Source: Streptococcus suis (GTDB lineage: Bacteria; Bacillota; Bacilli; Lactobacillales; Streptococcaceae). From it: a stretch of DNA of 64,000 bases. Each line of letters starts with the position of its first letter. Positions within the stretch are counted from its first letter, which is position 1. This document shows, one piece after another, positions 1 through 9,092 of this stretch. A program made the translations under genes and the position numbers. A model generated the notes under the pieces. That model was not told where the DNA came from. It saw nothing but the letters and a program-made list of their open reading frames with translations, and ran no database searches. Location: assembly GCF_002964045.1 (NCBI RefSeq), contig NZ_POPB01000466.1, positions 1-64,000 on the forward strand, in the 5' to 3' direction.

Positions 1-1424
1 TTGCGTTTGGCATAAATGCGGGCTCCCTCTTTACTTGTCAATTCCTCTTTGACTAAGTTCTTGAAATAGTTCCACGTAGGATTATACTGAATTTGTTTGA
101 GGTTTCCTTTTTCTGTCCGTGCTAACTGGTCTAACTCTTCACTAGCTTGTACAGGATCAGCTTCGTAAATCTTAATATCTCTCTCAAATCCATACTTGTC
201 CGTTCTTCGTGAATAATTCTTAAACGAGTAGACAACCCCATCTGGTTTTATCCACTGGTCAGAATCTTCCAAGTAAGTCCAGTTTTCAGGATTGGCATCA
301 CTCTTCTTGTAGCTTTTCTTCTGCTCTTTCTGATATGTTCCGTAGGGAATCAGAGGTGTTTTCTCCAGGTCATCAAGGATAAAGCTATAATTTTCTTCAC
401 TACCATAACCTGCATCTGCGACAATGTGTTGAAAGAGTTCTAAGGTTTGGATGGATTGAAGAAAGGGCTTGAGCGTCCGAGTGTCAGTTGGATTCGGAAA
501 CAGTCCGTAAGCTAAGGCAAACTGGTTGTTTGTACCAAGTTGGAGGTTGTAACCAGGCTTGAGCTGACCATTCTTCATATGATCCTCTTTCATTCTCATG
601 AATGTAGCGTCGGGATCTGTTTTTGAGTAGGAGTTTCGTTCTTGTAAAATCTGTTTGTCTCGTTCGTACTTCTGTTTCCGAACAAGAAAATCCTCTTTCA
701 ACTTTCTCTTTAGTTTCTTAATTCTTCTTCGTTTCTGTTTGTTGGCTGATCCACCTTTACTGACTTTAGGCTCTTGTGAGATAGCTTCTTCCACCTCGTC
801 CAATACTTGTTCGGTTTCTTGTAGGAGTTGGTTTAGTCCCTCGCTAGTGAGGCATTCTTCCTTGGACAAGGCAGTATTCACCCCTTCTTGGACTAGTTTG
901 TCATAAAGGGCAGAAATGTTTCCATTCAAGGCATCCTCGTAGCGTTCAACGGCCTTTCTCCATGTGAAAGAATACTTGTTGGCATCAGCTTCTACCTTAG
1001 TCCCATCAATGAAGAGAGCCTCATCTTCAATCAAGCCATTCTCTCTGAGAAGGAGGGTGAAGTAGATGAAGGCAGTTTTGATGAGCTGATTGGCGTGTGT
1101 GCTAGCCCGAAAACTGTTTATGGTCCGATAACAGACATAGGTATCCTGACTCAGCCATTTCATGGGAATGACTTCTTCATTCATTTGAACGATTTTTCGA
1201 CCAGAGAATACTTGCCGAGCATAGGCGAACAGGGTCATTTTGAGCAACATGGCTGGATGAAAGGCTGGACGACCTGTGTGGGAAGTTTCTCCTAATAGAA
1301 CGGATTGAGGAATAGTATCCACAAACTGACTAATCAGACGAGCCTCATGCGTTGCAGGTAAATCCCAAGCAATATTTAATTCCAAACTTAACTGATTTGT
1401 GTTATACTGTTTATACATTTTCAT
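1..1424 (-). CDS. IS1182-family DDE transposase (C-terminus beyond window)
   Basis: Translating leftward from the ATG at 1424-1422 gives an uninterrupted frame to the window edge (475 codons). It begins MKMYKQYNTNQLSLELN and continues with the family's N-terminal domain (HTGRPAFHPAMLLKMTLFAY) and a catalytic-domain stretch (GYNLQLGTNNQ, then VADAGYGSEENY). This layout matches the IS1182 group of DDE transposases that cut and paste their own element. No stop or frameshift is visible, so the copy may still be active; only the C-terminus cannot be checked. Confidence 0.88.
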   Translation of the reverse strand, partial: MKMYKQYNTNQLSLELNIAWDLPATHEARLISQFVDTIPQSVLLGETSHTGRPAFHPAMLLKMTLFAYARQVFSGRKIVQMNEEVIPMKWLSQDTYVCYRTINSFRASTHANQLIKTAFIYFTLLLRENGLIEDEALFIDGTKVEADANKYSFTWRKAVERYEDALNGNISALYDKLVQEGVNTALSKEECLTSEGLNQLLQETEQVLDEVEEAISQEPKVSKGGSANKQKRRRIKKLKRKLKEDFLVRKQKYERDKQILQERNSYSKTDPDATFMRMKEDHMKNGQLKPGYNLQLGTNNQFALAYGLFPNPTDTRTLKPFLQSIQTLELFQHIVADAGYGSEENYSFILDDLEKTPLIPYGTYQKEQKKSYKKSDANPENWTYLEDSDQWIKPDGVVYSFKNYSRRTDKYGFERDIKIYEADPVQASEELDQLARTEKGNLKQIQYNPTWNYFKNLVKEELTSKEGARIYAKR

Positions 1425-1472
1425 GCCTTTCTAGTTGTTTTGTCGTTATTATAATTATAAAGCATGAAATGG

Positions 1473-1507
1473 AAAACGAGCAACTCCTAATTGGAATTGC
1501 TCGTTTT
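1473..1507. terminator. Hairpin at the IS end, terminator-like
   Basis: AAAACGAGCAA at 1473-1483 pairs with TTGCTCGTTTT at 1497-1507 around an imperfectly paired loop, and a T run follows on the plus strand. It lies between the transposase start and the inferred IS end. It could block transcription entering the transposase from outside, a common IS arrangement. Confidence 0.6.
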
Positions 1508-1616
1508 TTATATGTATGAGCAGCTAGTTTTTGCCCAGCCTCTTTGTGTTTCTATAATCCGTGTTGCTAAACAATGAACTATCAAATTATTTGTTTGCAT
1601 CTAACGTATTTCAAAT

Positions 1617-1645
1617 TTGACATAGATACATAAATAGTTTACTAT
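1617..1645 (+). promoter_or_regulatory. Probable promoter of the serine-rich adhesin gene
   Basis: TTGACA at 1617-1622 and TACTAT at 1640-1645 are separated by 17 bp and lie 30 bp before the GTG start. The sequence lies outside the inferred IS boundary. Confidence 0.55.
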
Positions 1646-1674
1646 GGGAATATTGTGTATTAAAGGAAAAAATT

Positions 1675-4600
1675 GTGAGACGTTTTAAGAGAAAGACAAA
1701 TATTGTAGAAATTTCAAGAAAAACAAGGGTTAGGATGCATAAGTCCGGGAAAAATTGGGTGCGGACTATTTTCTCTAGTATTCAAACAAAGAAGTTAAAT
1801 ATAAGATATAAAAAAATAGTTCCAAAACAGCAATCAGAATGGTCTAGAAGTGGTGCTTATATTAAAAAGGCAGCCCTACTTGGTGCCATCATTGGTGGCT
1901 ATCCTGAAGCTGGAATGGCACTGGCTGAAGAAATAGTGGTGTCGGAAACTAGCAAAAATATTTTGGCAACAGCTGATATTGTTGGTATGAGTACTCATTC
2001 AAGTACCCCTTCTTCACATTCTGTCGAGGAAAGTAGTACGAGTTTAGTTCATTCACTATCTGCCAGTCAGTCTATCTCAGAAATAGTCTCTAGTTCAGAT
2101 TTGGTATCTGAATCTGACTCTGAATCGACATCTGAATCTATCTCCACATTTATATCACATTCAGAATCTGCGTCTTTATCTATGTCGGAATCGGACTCAG
2201 TTTCAGCTGCAAGAACGTTTCAAAGTGAGGATGCTTTTTCGGATATAAATTCTGTAGTTGAGAGCCATAGTGAGGATGAGGGAATTTCGTCTGAGTCAAT
2301 TTTGGTAACTATTTCAGAAAGTCCAGAATCAGAATCAATTGCTGATCGTTCGAAATCACTTGATACAAGTCGATTTGATCTAGCGGTATCAGCTTTGCAG
2401 ATGGCGATGGAGCATCACTTACCTGAAACTATTGATACAACTTCGAGTCGTTATCAATGCTATATTGTGGCAAAACAAGGGGCTGAAGAGGCTTTCATTT
2501 TAGTAAATAACGTTTTGAATGGTAGTGTTGCTGATCAGAAAGAACTTGACTCTATTAGTATTAGAATTGCTCAGGCAGCAAATAATGTTACAGGTAGGTT
2601 GAATCAACTAACTAGTAGACTAGCTTCTGTTGGAACCAGTCTTCGTTCGACGTCATCGTCCATCCTGGTTTTTTCTGAATCGGATAATTCTGCTAAATAT
2701 AGGGATCGACAGATTTCACTAGTTGAAGGTCGCCTAGATACGACTACTAATCTTATTGAATGGACTGTGACTTACCAACCAGTACAGTCTCTAACCGAAG
2801 CATATGCTGGATTCTATATTGCAGCGGTAACAGAAATGGGACCTCCTCAAAATCTTAAAGTAAATGGGATTCCGCTTTTGTTGGATACAAGTATTCGCAA
2901 TCGGGAGACGCTTGGAACTAACTTAAGTACGACTGACTATACAGGTCGTTTCTATGGGAATAACTACAGTTTGGGGGCAGAAAAAGTTTCTCTTTCTGGA
3001 CCAATTACTTACACTTTTTCAACAAGAGTTGGTTCGAGTTTAGCCAATATCGCTCTGTATGTGCAGGCAGCCTTGCATCCAACTGATTCGATTGTTCATG
3101 CTACTTACAATGAAGCGAATGGTCGAACGAATTTGAGCGGGATGCTAATTGGCTATCGTGCTTCATTTGTTGCAGACAGTATGAATAGTTTCCTACAGTC
3201 AACATCTGAGTCTATTCAAAACTCCTTAAGCATCCGTCAATCAATTAGTCAAAGCCAATCCCTATCAGTCTCAGAATCTCGATTGGTCTCGCTATCCCAG
3301 TCTCAGTCCCTTTCGCTTTCGACTTCCCAATCAGCATCATTATCGGTATCGGAATTGATTTCTGAGTCTGTCTCGATTTCAGAATCATCATCGCACTCGG
3401 AATCCTTGGTTACTTCCGTTTCAGATTCTGTTAGTGAGTCCGTTTCGGGTTCAATCTCGGAGTCCCATTCTGAGTCCGCATCAGTATCTCTGTCAGCCTC
3501 TATCTCAGAATCAGTATTAGAATCAATTTCTGAGGCCATCTCAGAATCCGTTTCAGAGTCAATTTCTGAATCCGTCTCCGAGTCAGTTTCTGGATCTATC
3601 GCCGAGTCCGTCACAGAATCGATTTCAGAATCAGTTAGCGAATCCGTCTCTGAGTCCCATTCTGAGTCCGTCACAGAATCCATTTCAGAGTCAGTTTCTG
3701 AGTCAGTATCAGAATCAATTTCTGAATCAGTAAGCGAATCAGTCTCAGAGTCCATCTCAGAATCAGTATCAGAATCAGTATCAGAATCAGAATCAGTCTC
3801 AGAATCAGTCTCTGAGTCAATCTCAGAGTCAGTATCAGAATCAATCTCAGAATCAGTATCTGAGTCAATTTCTGAATCAGTATCAGAATCAGTTTCTGAG
3901 TCAATCTCAGAGTCAGTAAGCGAGTCCATCTCAGAATCGATTTCAGAGTCAATTTCAGAGTCAGTAAGCGAATCTGTCTCTGAATCAGTCTCAGAATCAG
4001 TCTCTGAGTCAATCTCAGAATCCGTCTCCGAGTCACTTTCAGAATCAGTAAGCGAATCAGTGTCTGAGTCAATCTCAGAATCGGTAAGCGAATCAGTATC
4101 AGAATCCATCTCAGAATCAGTTTCAGAGTCTGTCTCAGAATCCGTCTCCGAGTCCATCTCTGAGTCAGTTTCTGGATCTATCTCCGAGTCCGTCTCTGAG
4201 TCAATCTCTGAGTCAGTATCAGAATCAATCTCAGAATCAATCTCAGAATCATTATCAGAATCAGTATCTGAGTCAGTATCAGAATCAGTCTCTGAGTCAA
4301 TCTCAGAGTCAGTATCAGAATCAATCTCAGAATCAATCTCAGAATCAGTCTCTGAGTCAATTTCTGAATCAGTATCAGAATCAGTCTCTGAGTCAATCTC
4401 AGAGTCAGTAAGCGAGTCCATCTCAGAATCAATTTCTGAGTCAGTAAGCGAGTCAATTTCAGAATCAGTTTCGGAATCAATCTCTGAGTCAGTATCAGAA
4501 TCAGTCTCCGAGTCAGTCTCAGAATCAGTTTCTGAATCAGTGTCTGAGTCCATCTCGGAATCCATTTCAGAATCCGTCTCCGAATCAGTTTCAGAGTCTA

Positions 4601-7600
4601 TCTCAGAGTCAGTAAGCGAATCAGTCTCAGAATCAGTCTCTGAATCCGTCTCCGAGTCACTTTCTGAGTCCGTCACAGAATCAGTTTCAGAGTCAATTTC
4701 CGAGTCAGTCTCAGAATCAGTCTCAGAATCAGTATCAGAATCAGTCTCAGAATCAGTCTCAGAATCAGTGTCTGAGTCCATCTCTGAATCAGTGTCTGAG
4801 TCAATTTCTGAATCAATCTCAGAGTCAATCTCAGAATCAGTCTCAGAATCAGTCTCAGAATCAGTCTCTGAGTCAATCTCAGAGTCCGTCACAGAATCAA
4901 TCTCAGAATCAGTAAGCGAATCAGTATCAGAGTCAGTCTCTGAGTCAGTATCAGAATCAGTCTCAGAGTCAGTATCAGAGTCAATTTCAGAGTCCATTTC
5001 AGAATCAGTGTCTGAGTCAATTTCTGAATCAATTTCTGAATCCATCTCAGAATCAGTATCAGAGTCAGTTTCAGAATCCGTATCTGAGTCCATCTCAGAG
5101 TCAGTATCAGAGTCTGTCTCGGAATCCATCTCCGAGTCCGTCTCTGAATCCATTTCAGAGTCCGTTTCCGAGTCCGTCTCAGAATCACTTTCCGAATCCG
5201 TCTCCGAGTCCATTTCCGAATCCATTTCTGAATCCATTTCCGAATCAGTCTCAGAGTCAGTTTCGGAATCAGTCTCAGAGTCCGTCTCAGAATCCGTAAG
5301 CGAATCAGTCTCAGAGTCAATTTCAGAATCCGTCTCCGAGTCAGTTTCAGAGTCAGTCTCAGAATCTATTTCAGAATCCGTCTCCGAGTCCATCTCAGAA
5401 TCCATATCGGAATCCGTCTCCGAGTCCGTCTCAGAATCCATTTCAGAATCAGTATCTGAGTCAATTTCAGAATCCGTTTCAGAATCCGTTTCAGAATCAA
5501 TTTCAGAGTCAGTGTCTGAATCGATCTCAGAATCGATCTCAGAATCCATTTCAGAATCAGTCTCTGAGTCAATTTCAGAATCCGTCTCCGAGTCAGTTTC
5601 AGAGTCAGTCTCAGAATCTATTTCAGAATCAGTCTCAGAGTCCATCTCAGAATCCATATCGGAATCAGTCTCCGAGTCCGTCTCAGAATCCATTTCAGAA
5701 TCAGTATCTGAGTCAATTTCAGAATCCGTTTCAGAATCCGTTTCAGAATCAATTTCAGAGTCAGTGTCTGAATCGATCTCAGAATCGATCTCAGAATCCA
5801 TTTCAGAATCAGTCTCTGAGTCAATTTCAGAATCCGTCTCCGAGTCAGTTTCAGAGTTAGTCTCAGAATCTATTTCAGAATCAGTCTCAGAGTCCATCTC
5901 AGAATCCATATCGGAATCAGTCTCCGAGTCCGTCTCAGAATCCATTTCAGAATCAGTATCTGAGTCAATTTCAGAATCCGTTTCAGAATCAGTCTCAGAA
6001 TCAGTAAGCGAATCAGTCTCAGAATCAATCTCAGAATCAATCTCAGAATCAGTCAGCGAATCAGTATCAGAGTCAGTCTCTGAGTCAATTTCTGAGTCAA
6101 TTTCTGAGTCAATTTCTGAGTCAGTTTCAGAATCAGTATCTGAGTCAGTATCAGAGTCAATTTCAGAGTCCATTTCAGAATCAGTGTCTGAGTCAATTTC
6201 TGAATCAATTTCTGAATCCATCTCAGAATCTGTATCAGAGTCAGTTTCAGAATCCGTATCTGAGTCAATTTCAGAGTCAGTTTCAGAATCCGTCTCCGAG
6301 TCAGTGTCTGAATCCATCTCTGAGTCAGTTTCAGAATCAGTTTCAGAGTCCGTCTCCGAATCCATTTCTGAATCCGTTTCAGAATCCGTCTCAGAATCCG
6401 TCTCAGAATCAATCTCTGAATCGGTATCAGAGTCTATCTCTGAGTCAGTCTCCGAGTCAGTCTCAGAATCCGTCTCTGAGTCACTTTCAGAATCAGTCTC
6501 AGAATCCATATCAGAGTCAGTTTCAGAATCCATTTCTGAGTCAGTCAGCGAATCCGTTTCAGAGTCCATTTCAGAGTCAGTATCAGAGTCTGTCTCGGAA
6601 TCCATCTCCGAGTCCGTCTCTGAATCCATTTCAGAGTCCGTTTCCGAGTCCGTCTCAGAATCACTTTCCGAATCCGTCTCCGAGTCCATTTCCGAATCCA
6701 TTTCTGAATCCATTTCCGAATCCGTCTCAGAGTCAGTTTCGGAATCCGTCTCAGAGTCCGTCTCAGAATCCGTAAGCGAATCAGTATCAGAGTCCATCTC
6801 AGAGTCCGTCTCAGAATCCATCTCAGAATCCATCTCAGAATCAGTAAGCGAATCAGTTTCTGAATCAGTCTCAGAGTCACTTTCAGAATCCGTTTCTGAG
6901 TCCATCTCAGAGTCTGTTAGCGAGTCCATCTCCGAATCCGTCTCAGAATTAGTATCCGAGTCCATCTCAGAATCCGTCTCTGAGTCCGTCTCAGAATCGG
7001 TATCTGAATCCGTCTCAGAATCAGTCTCCGAGTCACTTTCAGAATCCGTTTCAGAGTCAATTTCTGAATCAGTCTCAGAGTCCATCTCAGAATCAGTTTC
7101 TGAGTCAGTAATCGAATCCGTTTCCGAATCAAACTCGATCAGACGTTTGGAAGAAGCGCGGACATCGGAATATACTCCTTCAGAAGAACAGTCAATACTA
7201 GCTTCAATTTCACATCTAGTCTCAATTAGTGAATCCCTTTCCGACTCTATTAGCGAGTCTATTGTGGCATCCATTTCTGAAATAATTTCAGAGTCCGATT
7301 CCAAATCACTTTCAACCTCGGAATCAACGTCACAGTCCGAGTCACTATCTACATCTGAGCTTGTTTCGTTCTCTGAGTCTATTTCCGTCTTGGAATCAGT
7401 TCTAACTTCTGAGTCAATCTCTACCTCAGAATTGGTTTCAATGTCAGAACGGCTTTCCGACTCAGATATAACAAGTGGTTCCAATTCTGAAATAGGAATC
7501 GAATCTACAAATGAAATTCTTTCGGAAAATTCAGGAATTCCCCAATCCGAGTTAGCAAGTGAGTCCCTTCCAGAACCAGTATTTCCTCTACCACCTAGAT

Positions 7601-7734
7601 CTGCGGGGAAACAATTTTTACCAAATACTGGTGAGCAATCATCTGCTTGGTCTAGTTTACTTGGAGCTGTCTTGCTCTTTGGCGGCTTGTTCAAACGACG
7701 TAAAAAACAAAATGAGGAAGAGTCTGAAGAGTAG
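1675..7734 (+). CDS. Serine-rich repeat glycoprotein adhesin (SRRP), LPxTG anchored
   Basis: A 2019-residue surface adhesin of the serine-rich repeat family. The GTG start is preceded by AAAGGA. Residues 1-84 form a long signal peptide with the KSGKNW motif (23-28) and a probable cleavage after MALA (81-84), as in substrates of the accessory SecA2/SecY2 route. A short Ser-rich tract (about 104-225) is followed by a non-repetitive region (about 226-505) that is the likely ligand-binding part; it looks beta-rich with an initial helical segment. Residues about 506-1820 are SESV/SESI repeats, probably O-glycosylated. A degenerate Ser tract, LPNTG at 1982-1986, a hydrophobic segment and KRRKK tail give sortase anchoring. 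No secA2/secY2 or glycosyltransferase genes are next to it, unlike many SRRP loci; it is flanked by an IS. The ligand is unknown. Confidence 0.93.
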   Translation: MRRFKRKTNIVEISRKTRVRMHKSGKNWVRTIFSSIQTKKLNIRYKKIVPKQQSEWSRSGAYIKKAALLGAIIGGYPEAGMALAEEIVVSETSKNILATADIVGMSTHSSTPSSHSVEESSTSLVHSLSASQSISEIVSSSDLVSESDSESTSESISTFISHSESASLSMSESDSVSAARTFQSEDAFSDINSVVESHSEDEGISSESILVTISESPESESIADRSKSLDTSRFDLAVSALQMAMEHHLPETIDTTSSRYQCYIVAKQGAEEAFILVNNVLNGSVADQKELDSISIRIAQAANNVTGRLNQLTSRLASVGTSLRSTSSSILVFSESDNSAKYRDRQISLVEGRLDTTTNLIEWTVTYQPVQSLTEAYAGFYIAAVTEMGPPQNLKVNGIPLLLDTSIRNRETLGTNLSTTDYTGRFYGNNYSLGAEKVSLSGPITYTFSTRVGSSLANIALYVQAALHPTDSIVHATYNEANGRTNLSGMLIGYRASFVADSMNSFLQSTSESIQNSLSIRQSISQSQSLSVSESRLVSLSQSQSLSLSTSQSASLSVSELISESVSISESSSHSESLVTSVSDSVSESVSGSISESHSESASVSLSASISESVLESISEAISESVSESISESVSESVSGSIAESVTESISESVSESVSESHSESVTESISESVSESVSESISESVSESVSESISESVSESVSESESVSESVSESISESVSESISESVSESISESVSESVSESISESVSESISESISESISESVSESVSESVSESVSESISESVSESLSESVSESVSESISESVSESVSESISESVSESVSESVSESISESVSGSISESVSESISESVSESISESISESLSESVSESVSESVSESISESVSESISESISESVSESISESVSESVSESISESVSESISESISESVSESISESVSESISESVSESVSESVSESVSESVSESISESISESVSESVSESISESVSESVSESVSESVSESLSESVTESVSESISESVSESVSESVSESVSESVSESVSESISESVSESISESISESISESVSESVSESVSESISESVTESISESVSESVSESVSESVSESVSESVSESISESISESVSESISESISESISESVSESVSESVSESISESVSESVSESISESVSESISESVSESVSESLSESVSESISESISESISESVSESVSESVSESVSESVSESVSESISESVSESVSESVSESISESVSESISESISESVSESVSESISESVSESISESVSESVSESISESVSESISESISESISESVSESISESVSESVSESVSESISESVSESISESISESVSESVSESISESVSESISESVSESVSESISESVSESISESISESISESVSESISESVSESVSELVSESISESVSESISESISESVSESVSESISESVSESISESVSESVSESVSESVSESISESISESVSESVSESVSESISESISESISESVSESVSESVSESISESISESVSESISESISESISESVSESVSESVSESISESVSESVSESVSESISESVSESVSESVSESISESVSESVSESVSESISESVSESISESVSESVSESVSESLSESVSESISESVSESISESVSESVSESISESVSESVSESISESVSESISESVSESVSESLSESVSESISESISESISESVSESVSESVSESVSESVSESVSESISESVSESISESISESVSESVSESVSESLSESVSESISESVSESISESVSELVSESISESVSESVSESVSESVSESVSESLSESVSESISESVSESISESVSESVIESVSESNSIRRLEEARTSEYTPSEEQSILASISHLVSISESLSDSISESIVASISEIISESDSKSLSTSESTSQSESLSTSELVSFSESISVLESVLTSESISTSELVSMSERLSDSDITSGSNSEIGIESTNEILSENSGIPQSELASESLPEPVFPLPPRSAGKQFLPNTGEQSSAWSSLLGAVLLFGGLFKRRKKQNEEESEE
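3190..7140 (+). repeat. SESV/SESI 12-bp repeat tract (SRR2)
   Basis: About 1,310 codons of a 4-residue period, Ser-Glu-Ser-(Val/Ile, rarely Leu), equal to a 12-bp DNA period. Serine codons switch between TCN and AGC (the recurring GTAAGCGA variant), so units are distinguishable and larger duplications can be traced. Long-range near-identical blocks are offset by 252, 1176 and 1476 bp, all multiples of 12. Confidence 0.92.
5329..5991 (+). repeat. 252-bp higher-order tandem duplication inside the Ser-rich tract
   Basis: The blocks beginning at 5329, 5581 and 5833 are near-identical (about 2.6 copies of 252 bp, 21 repeat units each). The third copy carries a TCA-to-TTA change giving a single Leu (SELVSE) at about 5855. 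This looks like recent unequal recombination. Confidence 0.85.
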
Positions 7735-7759
7735 CTCTGCCATTTTTGACATAAAAATG

Positions 7760-7788
7760 AAGTCCCTTGTCAACGCAAGGGGCTTTTG
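7760..7788 (+). terminator. Intrinsic terminator after the adhesin gene
   Basis: AGTCCCTTG (7761-7769) pairs with CAAGGGGCT (7776-7784) and is followed by TTTT. It lies 26 bp after the adhesin stop codon. Confidence 0.8.
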
Positions 7789-7801
7789 CTTGCTCTATTG
7801 A

Positions 7802-7869
7802 ACCACTTACCCTCTCATTTTTACCACTTACTGAAATGCCCTTGCAAAATTCGAGTAAGTTGATATAAT
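7802..7869 (+). promoter_or_regulatory. Promoter with direct-repeat LytTR operator
   Basis: ACCACTTAC occurs at 7802-7810 and again at 7823-7831, exactly 21 bp apart (two helical turns). This is the usual geometry for LytTR-domain binding. The repeats lie just upstream of a promoter with TTGCAA at 7842-7847, a 16-bp spacer and TATAAT at 7864-7869. Placement upstream of -35 suggests activation, probably autoregulation by the gene that follows. Confidence 0.7.
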
Positions 7870-7896
7870 AAAACCAGAAAAAGCAAAGGAGGTCTT

Positions 7897-8343
7897 ATGA
7901 AAGTTCGGATTGAATTAGATGATAGCTTAGAGCAAGTCGAAGTGATTATCAGAAGCAGTCAGCTGGGACCAGAGTTGGAACGCATCCAGCAGGCTTTGCA
8001 ACAGGTTAGCCGTCCCTCGCTTGTCTTTTACAAAGGAACCAGTGAATATTTTTTGAAACTAGAAGACCTGCTCTTTTTTGAAACGGATGGAACCAAGATG
8101 ATGGGACATACCAGGGATGATGCCTATGAAGTCAAGATGAAGCTCTATGAACTGGAAGATTGTCTCCCTGCTTATTTTTGTCGGGTTTCCAAGTCAACCA
8201 TTGCAAATAGCAAGGCCATCTACTCGCTGGACAAGTCCTTTTCAGGGACTAGTCGGATTTCCTTTTATAAGACCCACAAGGAGGTCCATGTGTCGCGGCA
8301 TTATTACCATTTATTAAAAGAAAAGTTACGAGAAGTGAGGTAG
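7897..8343 (+). CDS. LytTR-family DNA-binding transcriptional regulator
   Basis: A 148-residue regulator without a response-regulator receiver domain. The C-terminal half (about 50-145) is a LytTR DNA-binding domain: FLKLEDLLFFETDG, then FCRVSKSTIANSKAI and a final VSRHYYHLLKEKL segment. The start follows AAGGAGG. Four bases after its stop begins a membrane protein gene. Stand-alone LytTR regulators paired with a membrane protein are known in streptococci as LytTR regulatory systems, where the membrane partner restrains the regulator. That role is inferred here from the pairing and the direct-repeat operator. Confidence 0.88.
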   Translation: MKVRIELDDSLEQVEVIIRSSQLGPELERIQQALQQVSRPSLVFYKGTSEYFLKLEDLLFFETDGTKMMGHTRDDAYEVKMKLYELEDCLPAYFCRVSKSTIANSKAIYSLDKSFSGTSRISFYKTHKEVHVSRHYYHLLKEKLREVR

Positions 8344-8347
8344 AGAG

Positions 8348-9007
8348 ATGAAAAAATATGGTTTAGGGATTGCCCTGCTGGTCCTAGCAGTCTTGGTCCT
8401 ATTTAGGGATTCACTGGGCTTGCATTTGGCTCTGCCATTTTGGACAACGGTCTGGTTTGTTTTAACCTTTGTGACTGGTTTTCACCGCTTGGTGAAGCTG
8501 GATTGGCTCGCCAGTATCTTTTGTTTCGGTCTAGCTTTTATAGCGGTGAACTCAGTTTATGATTGGGTGGAATTTGGGACCTGGAACATGGTTCTGTCAC
8601 TTGTCCTGCTCTGCCTTGGCTTGAAACTGATTTTTAAACCCAAGAAGCGTAGACCGGCTCATGGAGTTGGTACAGGGGTGATTGGCGACAAGGGTAGGGA
8701 AATAGCTTTTGGTTCCTCTACTCGTTATATTCATGAGGAAAATTTTACCTACGATAGTGTGGAGGTGGCCTTTGGCTCCAGTATGGTTTACTTTGATCAA
8801 GCGGTTATTCTGGGAGATACGGCTGAATTTCATATCGATGCGGCCTTCGCGTCAGTTGATCTTTATCTGCCGGCAAATTGGCTGGCGGTCGTGGAACTGG
8901 ATAGTTCTATATCTGCTGTCAATAACTATGCAACTGGCATGGGGGAAAAGATACTGCGTATCACAGGAGATATGGCCTTCTCTACTCTGAATATCTATTA
9001 CACCTAG
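8348..9007 (+). CDS. LiaF-like membrane protein, likely partner of the LytTR regulator
   Basis: A 219-residue protein with about four membrane segments in residues 1-95, a basic KPKKRR stretch near 97-102, and a C-terminal domain (about 110-219) with IAFGSSTRY and VEVAFGSSMVYFDQA, typical of the LiaF/YvqF cell-wall stress family. LiaF proteins sense or repress envelope-stress signalling. Here the gene is separated from the LytTR gene by only 4 bp, so the C-terminal domain probably controls the LytTR regulator rather than a LiaRS pair, none of which is nearby. The direction of control is inference. Confidence 0.78.
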   Translation: MKKYGLGIALLVLAVLVLFRDSLGLHLALPFWTTVWFVLTFVTGFHRLVKLDWLASIFCFGLAFIAVNSVYDWVEFGTWNMVLSLVLLCLGLKLIFKPKKRRPAHGVGTGVIGDKGREIAFGSSTRYIHEENFTYDSVEVAFGSSMVYFDQAVILGDTAEFHIDAAFASVDLYLPANWLAVVELDSSISAVNNYATGMGEKILRITGDMAFSTLNIYYT

Positions 9008-9092
9008 AGTGAACAGAGAGCAGTCTATTCAGGCTCCTCTGCAGCATAAAAGGTCAGAATATTCTGGAAATTAAACAAAGAAAGGGATTATC

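Larger units (their letters stand above)
1..1545 (-). mobile_element. IS1182-type insertion sequence, cut by the window edge
   Basis: The region holds a leftward transposase gene followed on its 5' side by a short promoter region and a terminal hairpin. The last recognisable element sequence is the motif TGCCCAGCCTCTTT near 1532-1544 (reverse complement AGAGGCTGGGCA), which I recognise as typical of streptococcal IS ends. The right boundary is therefore placed near 1545 by inference, because the left end lies outside the window. The element sits directly upstream of the serine-rich adhesin gene. Confidence 0.75.

Noticed and set aside
3190-7140. Repeat tract as a CRISPR array
   Set aside because: The period is 12 bp and coding, with no spacers; no cas genes are present.
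3303-7694. A 1,463-codon antisense frame (DSETDSE...) across the adhesin gene
   Set aside because: It follows from the 12-bp SESV repeat: the reverse complement of TCN-GAR-TCN-GTN codons has no stops. It has no ribosome-binding site and the plus-strand gene has full domain logic.
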